From: Caulobacter radicis
Lineage (GTDB): Bacteria > Pseudomonadota > Alphaproteobacteria > Caulobacterales > Caulobacteraceae
Assembly (NCBI RefSeq): GCF_003094615.1
Contig: NZ_QDKO01000003.1
Coordinates: forward strand, 59,830 to 123,829
DNA: 64,000 bases
Direction of reading: 5' to 3'
In this document: positions 62,585-64,000 of the stretch, in pieces
Numbering within the stretch: the stretch's first letter is position 1
Layout of the letters: every line of letters begins with the position of its first letter
Notes under the pieces: generated by a model
Databases searched by the model: none
Told to the model about the DNA's origin: nothing
What the model saw: the letters and a program-made list of their open reading frames with translations, nothing else
Position numbers and translations under genes: made by a program

Positions 62585-64000
62585 TCAGCTGTGGTAGGCG
62601 CGTTCCCCGTGTTCGGAGATGTCCAGGCCTTCTTCTTCCGAGTCCGGCGAGGCGCGCAGGCCGATCACCAGCTTGATCACGTAGAAGACGATGGCCGAGG
62701 CGATGGCCGACCAGACGATGGTCAGGCCGACGCCCTTCAGCTGGGCGACCACCTGGGTGACCAAGTCGTAGGTGGCCGTGTCGCAGGTCGAGATGTCGCC
62801 GTCCTTGGCGCAGGACATGTAGTCGACGACGCCAGCGCCGCCCCAGGCGGGGTTGACGACCAGGCCGGTGCCGATGGCGCCGACGATGCCGCCGACGCCG
62901 TGGATGCCGAAGGCGTCCAGGCTGTCGTCGTACTTCAGGGCGTTCTTCACGGCCGAGCAGAAGATGATGCAGATCGGCGAGACCACCAGGCCCAGCAGGA
63001 TCGCACCCATCGGACCGGCGAAGCCGGCGGCCGGGGTGATGGCCACGAGGCCGGCCACGATGCCCGAAGCCAGGCCCAGGGCCGACGGCTTCTTGCGCGT
63101 GATCCACTCGACGATGATCCACGACAGACCCGCGGCGGCGGTGGCGGCGAAGGTGTTGACCATGGCCAGCGAGGCGTAGGCGTTCGACTCCAGGTTCGAG
63201 CCGGCGTTGAAGCCGAACCAGCCCACCCACAGCAGGCCAGCGCCAACCAGGGTCAGGGTCAGCGAGTGCGGGGGCATCGGCTCCTTGCCGTAGCCTTGGC
63301 GCTTGCCGAGGATCAGGGCGCCGACCAGGGCGGCGATACCGGCGTTGATGTGGACCACGGTGCCGCCGGCGAAGTCGAGGGCGCCGAAGCTCCAGATCTT
63401 ACCAGCCTTGACCACGCCTTCCGGATCGAGGGCGATGGCGTTCGGGCCCGGCCACCACCAGACCATGTGCGCCATCGGATAGTACGACAGCAGCGGCCAC
63501 AGCACGGCGAAGGCGACGATGGCCGAGAACTTCATGCGCTCGACCAGCGAGCCGACCACCAGGGCCGCGGTGATGGCGGCGAAGGTCGACTGGAAGGCGA
63601 TGAAGGTCAGTTCCGGGATCACGACGCCGGTCGAGAAGGTGGCCACGGTGGTGGCGGGCGTCACGTCCTTGAGGAACAGACGGCCCAGGCCCCCGACGTA
63701 GCTGTCCCAGGCGCCGCCGTCGGTGAAGGCGAAGCTGTAGCCCCACAGGAACCAGGCGACGAAGCCGATTAGGGCGACGGTCGAGACCTGCATCATGACC
63801 GACAGCATGTTCTTGGAGCGGACCAGGCCGCCGTAGAACAGGGCCAGGCCCGGCAGGATCATCAGCAGGACCAGCAGCGCCGAGGTCAGCATCCAGGCGT
63901 TGTCGCCCTTGTCCTGCTTGTCGACGATGGTGGGAGCGGCGGCCGGGGCCGGAGCAGCGGCGGGAGCGGCGGCGGCGGGCGCCGGCGCGGCCTCGGCGGG
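62585..64000 (-). CDS. amtB: Ammonium transporter, N-terminus beyond the window
   Basis: The frame is open from the stop (62585) to the window edge, so 471 C-terminal codons are present and the signal/leader lies outside. A Pro/Ala-rich segment (about 22 residues) and DKQDKGDNAWMLTSALLVLL lead into 11 membrane helices. Motifs include LALFYGGLVRSKN, the twin-site FAGGTVVHINAGIAALVGAL, GFNAGSNLES and DAFGIHGVGGIVGAIGTGL with the conserved pore His. The C-terminal tail (DSEEEGLDISEHGERAYHS) is the GlnK-interacting region. Alphaproteobacterial amtB is often paired with glnK, which would lie beyond the window. It takes up ammonium. Confidence 0.94.
   Translation of the reverse strand, partial: PAEAAPAPAAAAPAAAPAPAAAPTIVDKQDKGDNAWMLTSALLVLLMILPGLALFYGGLVRSKNMLSVMMQVSTVALIGFVAWFLWGYSFAFTDGGAWDSYVGGLGRLFLKDVTPATTVATFSTGVVIPELTFIAFQSTFAAITAALVVGSLVERMKFSAIVAFAVLWPLLSYYPMAHMVWWWPGPNAIALDPEGVVKAGKIWSFGALDFAGGTVVHINAGIAALVGALILGKRQGYGKEPMPPHSLTLTLVGAGLLWVGWFGFNAGSNLESNAYASLAMVNTFAATAAAGLSWIIVEWITRKKPSALGLASGIVAGLVAITPAAGFAGPMGAILLGLVVSPICIIFCSAVKNALKYDDSLDAFGIHGVGGIVGAIGTGLVVNPAWGGAGVVDYMSCAKDGDISTCDTATYDLVTQVVAQLKGVGLTIVWSAIASAIVFYVIKLVIGLRASPDSEEEGLDISEHGERAYHS

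Overview
The window is GC-rich alphaproteobacterial chromosome, most likely from a Caulobacteraceae member (Caulobacter or a close relative). The signs are a NodT-type efflux lipoprotein, an orphan Pho-box-controlled pstS, an HWE/HisKA_2-type histidine kinase, an alphaproteobacterial chemoreceptor and several intergenic palindromic repeat families. This placement is an inference from protein character, not from a marker gene. I see no rRNA, tRNA, CRISPR array, prophage or intact insertion sequence.

Layout. 0-2 kb: end of an AaeA/EmrA-like efflux adaptor and its outer-membrane partner. 2-3 kb: repeats plus one copy of a conserved intergenic element. 3-12 kb: housekeeping genes, namely an Hsp70-like ATPase, a chemoreceptor, a BaiN/HI0933-family flavoprotein, a DbpA-type DEAD-box helicase, pstS with a clear Pho box, and arsC. 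12-44 kb: a large accessory catabolic island. 44-64 kb: mostly core genes, namely a histidine kinase, a glycine-zipper protein, an RNA uracil methyltransferase, a methyltransferase, VOC and GFA proteins, a radical SAM protein, a ClC channel, a lytic transglycosylase, uracil-DNA glycosylase, ETF-ubiquinone oxidoreductase, a TPR lipoprotein, ispE, a cyclophilin and amtB (running off the end).

The catabolic island is the most interesting part. Around one IclR-family regulator lie two MFS transporters, two aldehyde dehydrogenases, two beta-lactamase-fold hydrolases, an alpha/beta hydrolase, an alpha/beta-hydrolase::medium-chain reductase fusion, a VAO/PCMH flavin oxidase, two aromatic-ring-type FAD monooxygenases, an isocitrate-lyase-family lyase, a PuuE-type deacetylase, an Asp/Glu-racemase/maleate-isomerase relative, a GST, an SDR, a VOC protein, a family III CoA-transferase and an isochorismatase-fold amidase. 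Such a set is expected for breakdown of a cyclic, perhaps nitrogen-containing, compound; the substrate cannot be read from sequence.

Two features tie the island together. First, three divergent methyltransferases are each followed directly by a gene for a small helical protein of 102-123 residues, and the three small proteins are related to each other. I know of no described system of this form. Second, a palindrome TATCCG-N5-CGGATA occurs exactly at two divergent promoters in the island, and as CCG-N5-CGGATA at three more. It is the best candidate for the IclR operator and suggests one regulon spanning about 13-41 kb.

Most intergenic gaps hold one of four families of palindromic repeats, which often act as the boundary between convergent genes. 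In one case a repeat supplies the stop codon and C-terminal tail of a protein.
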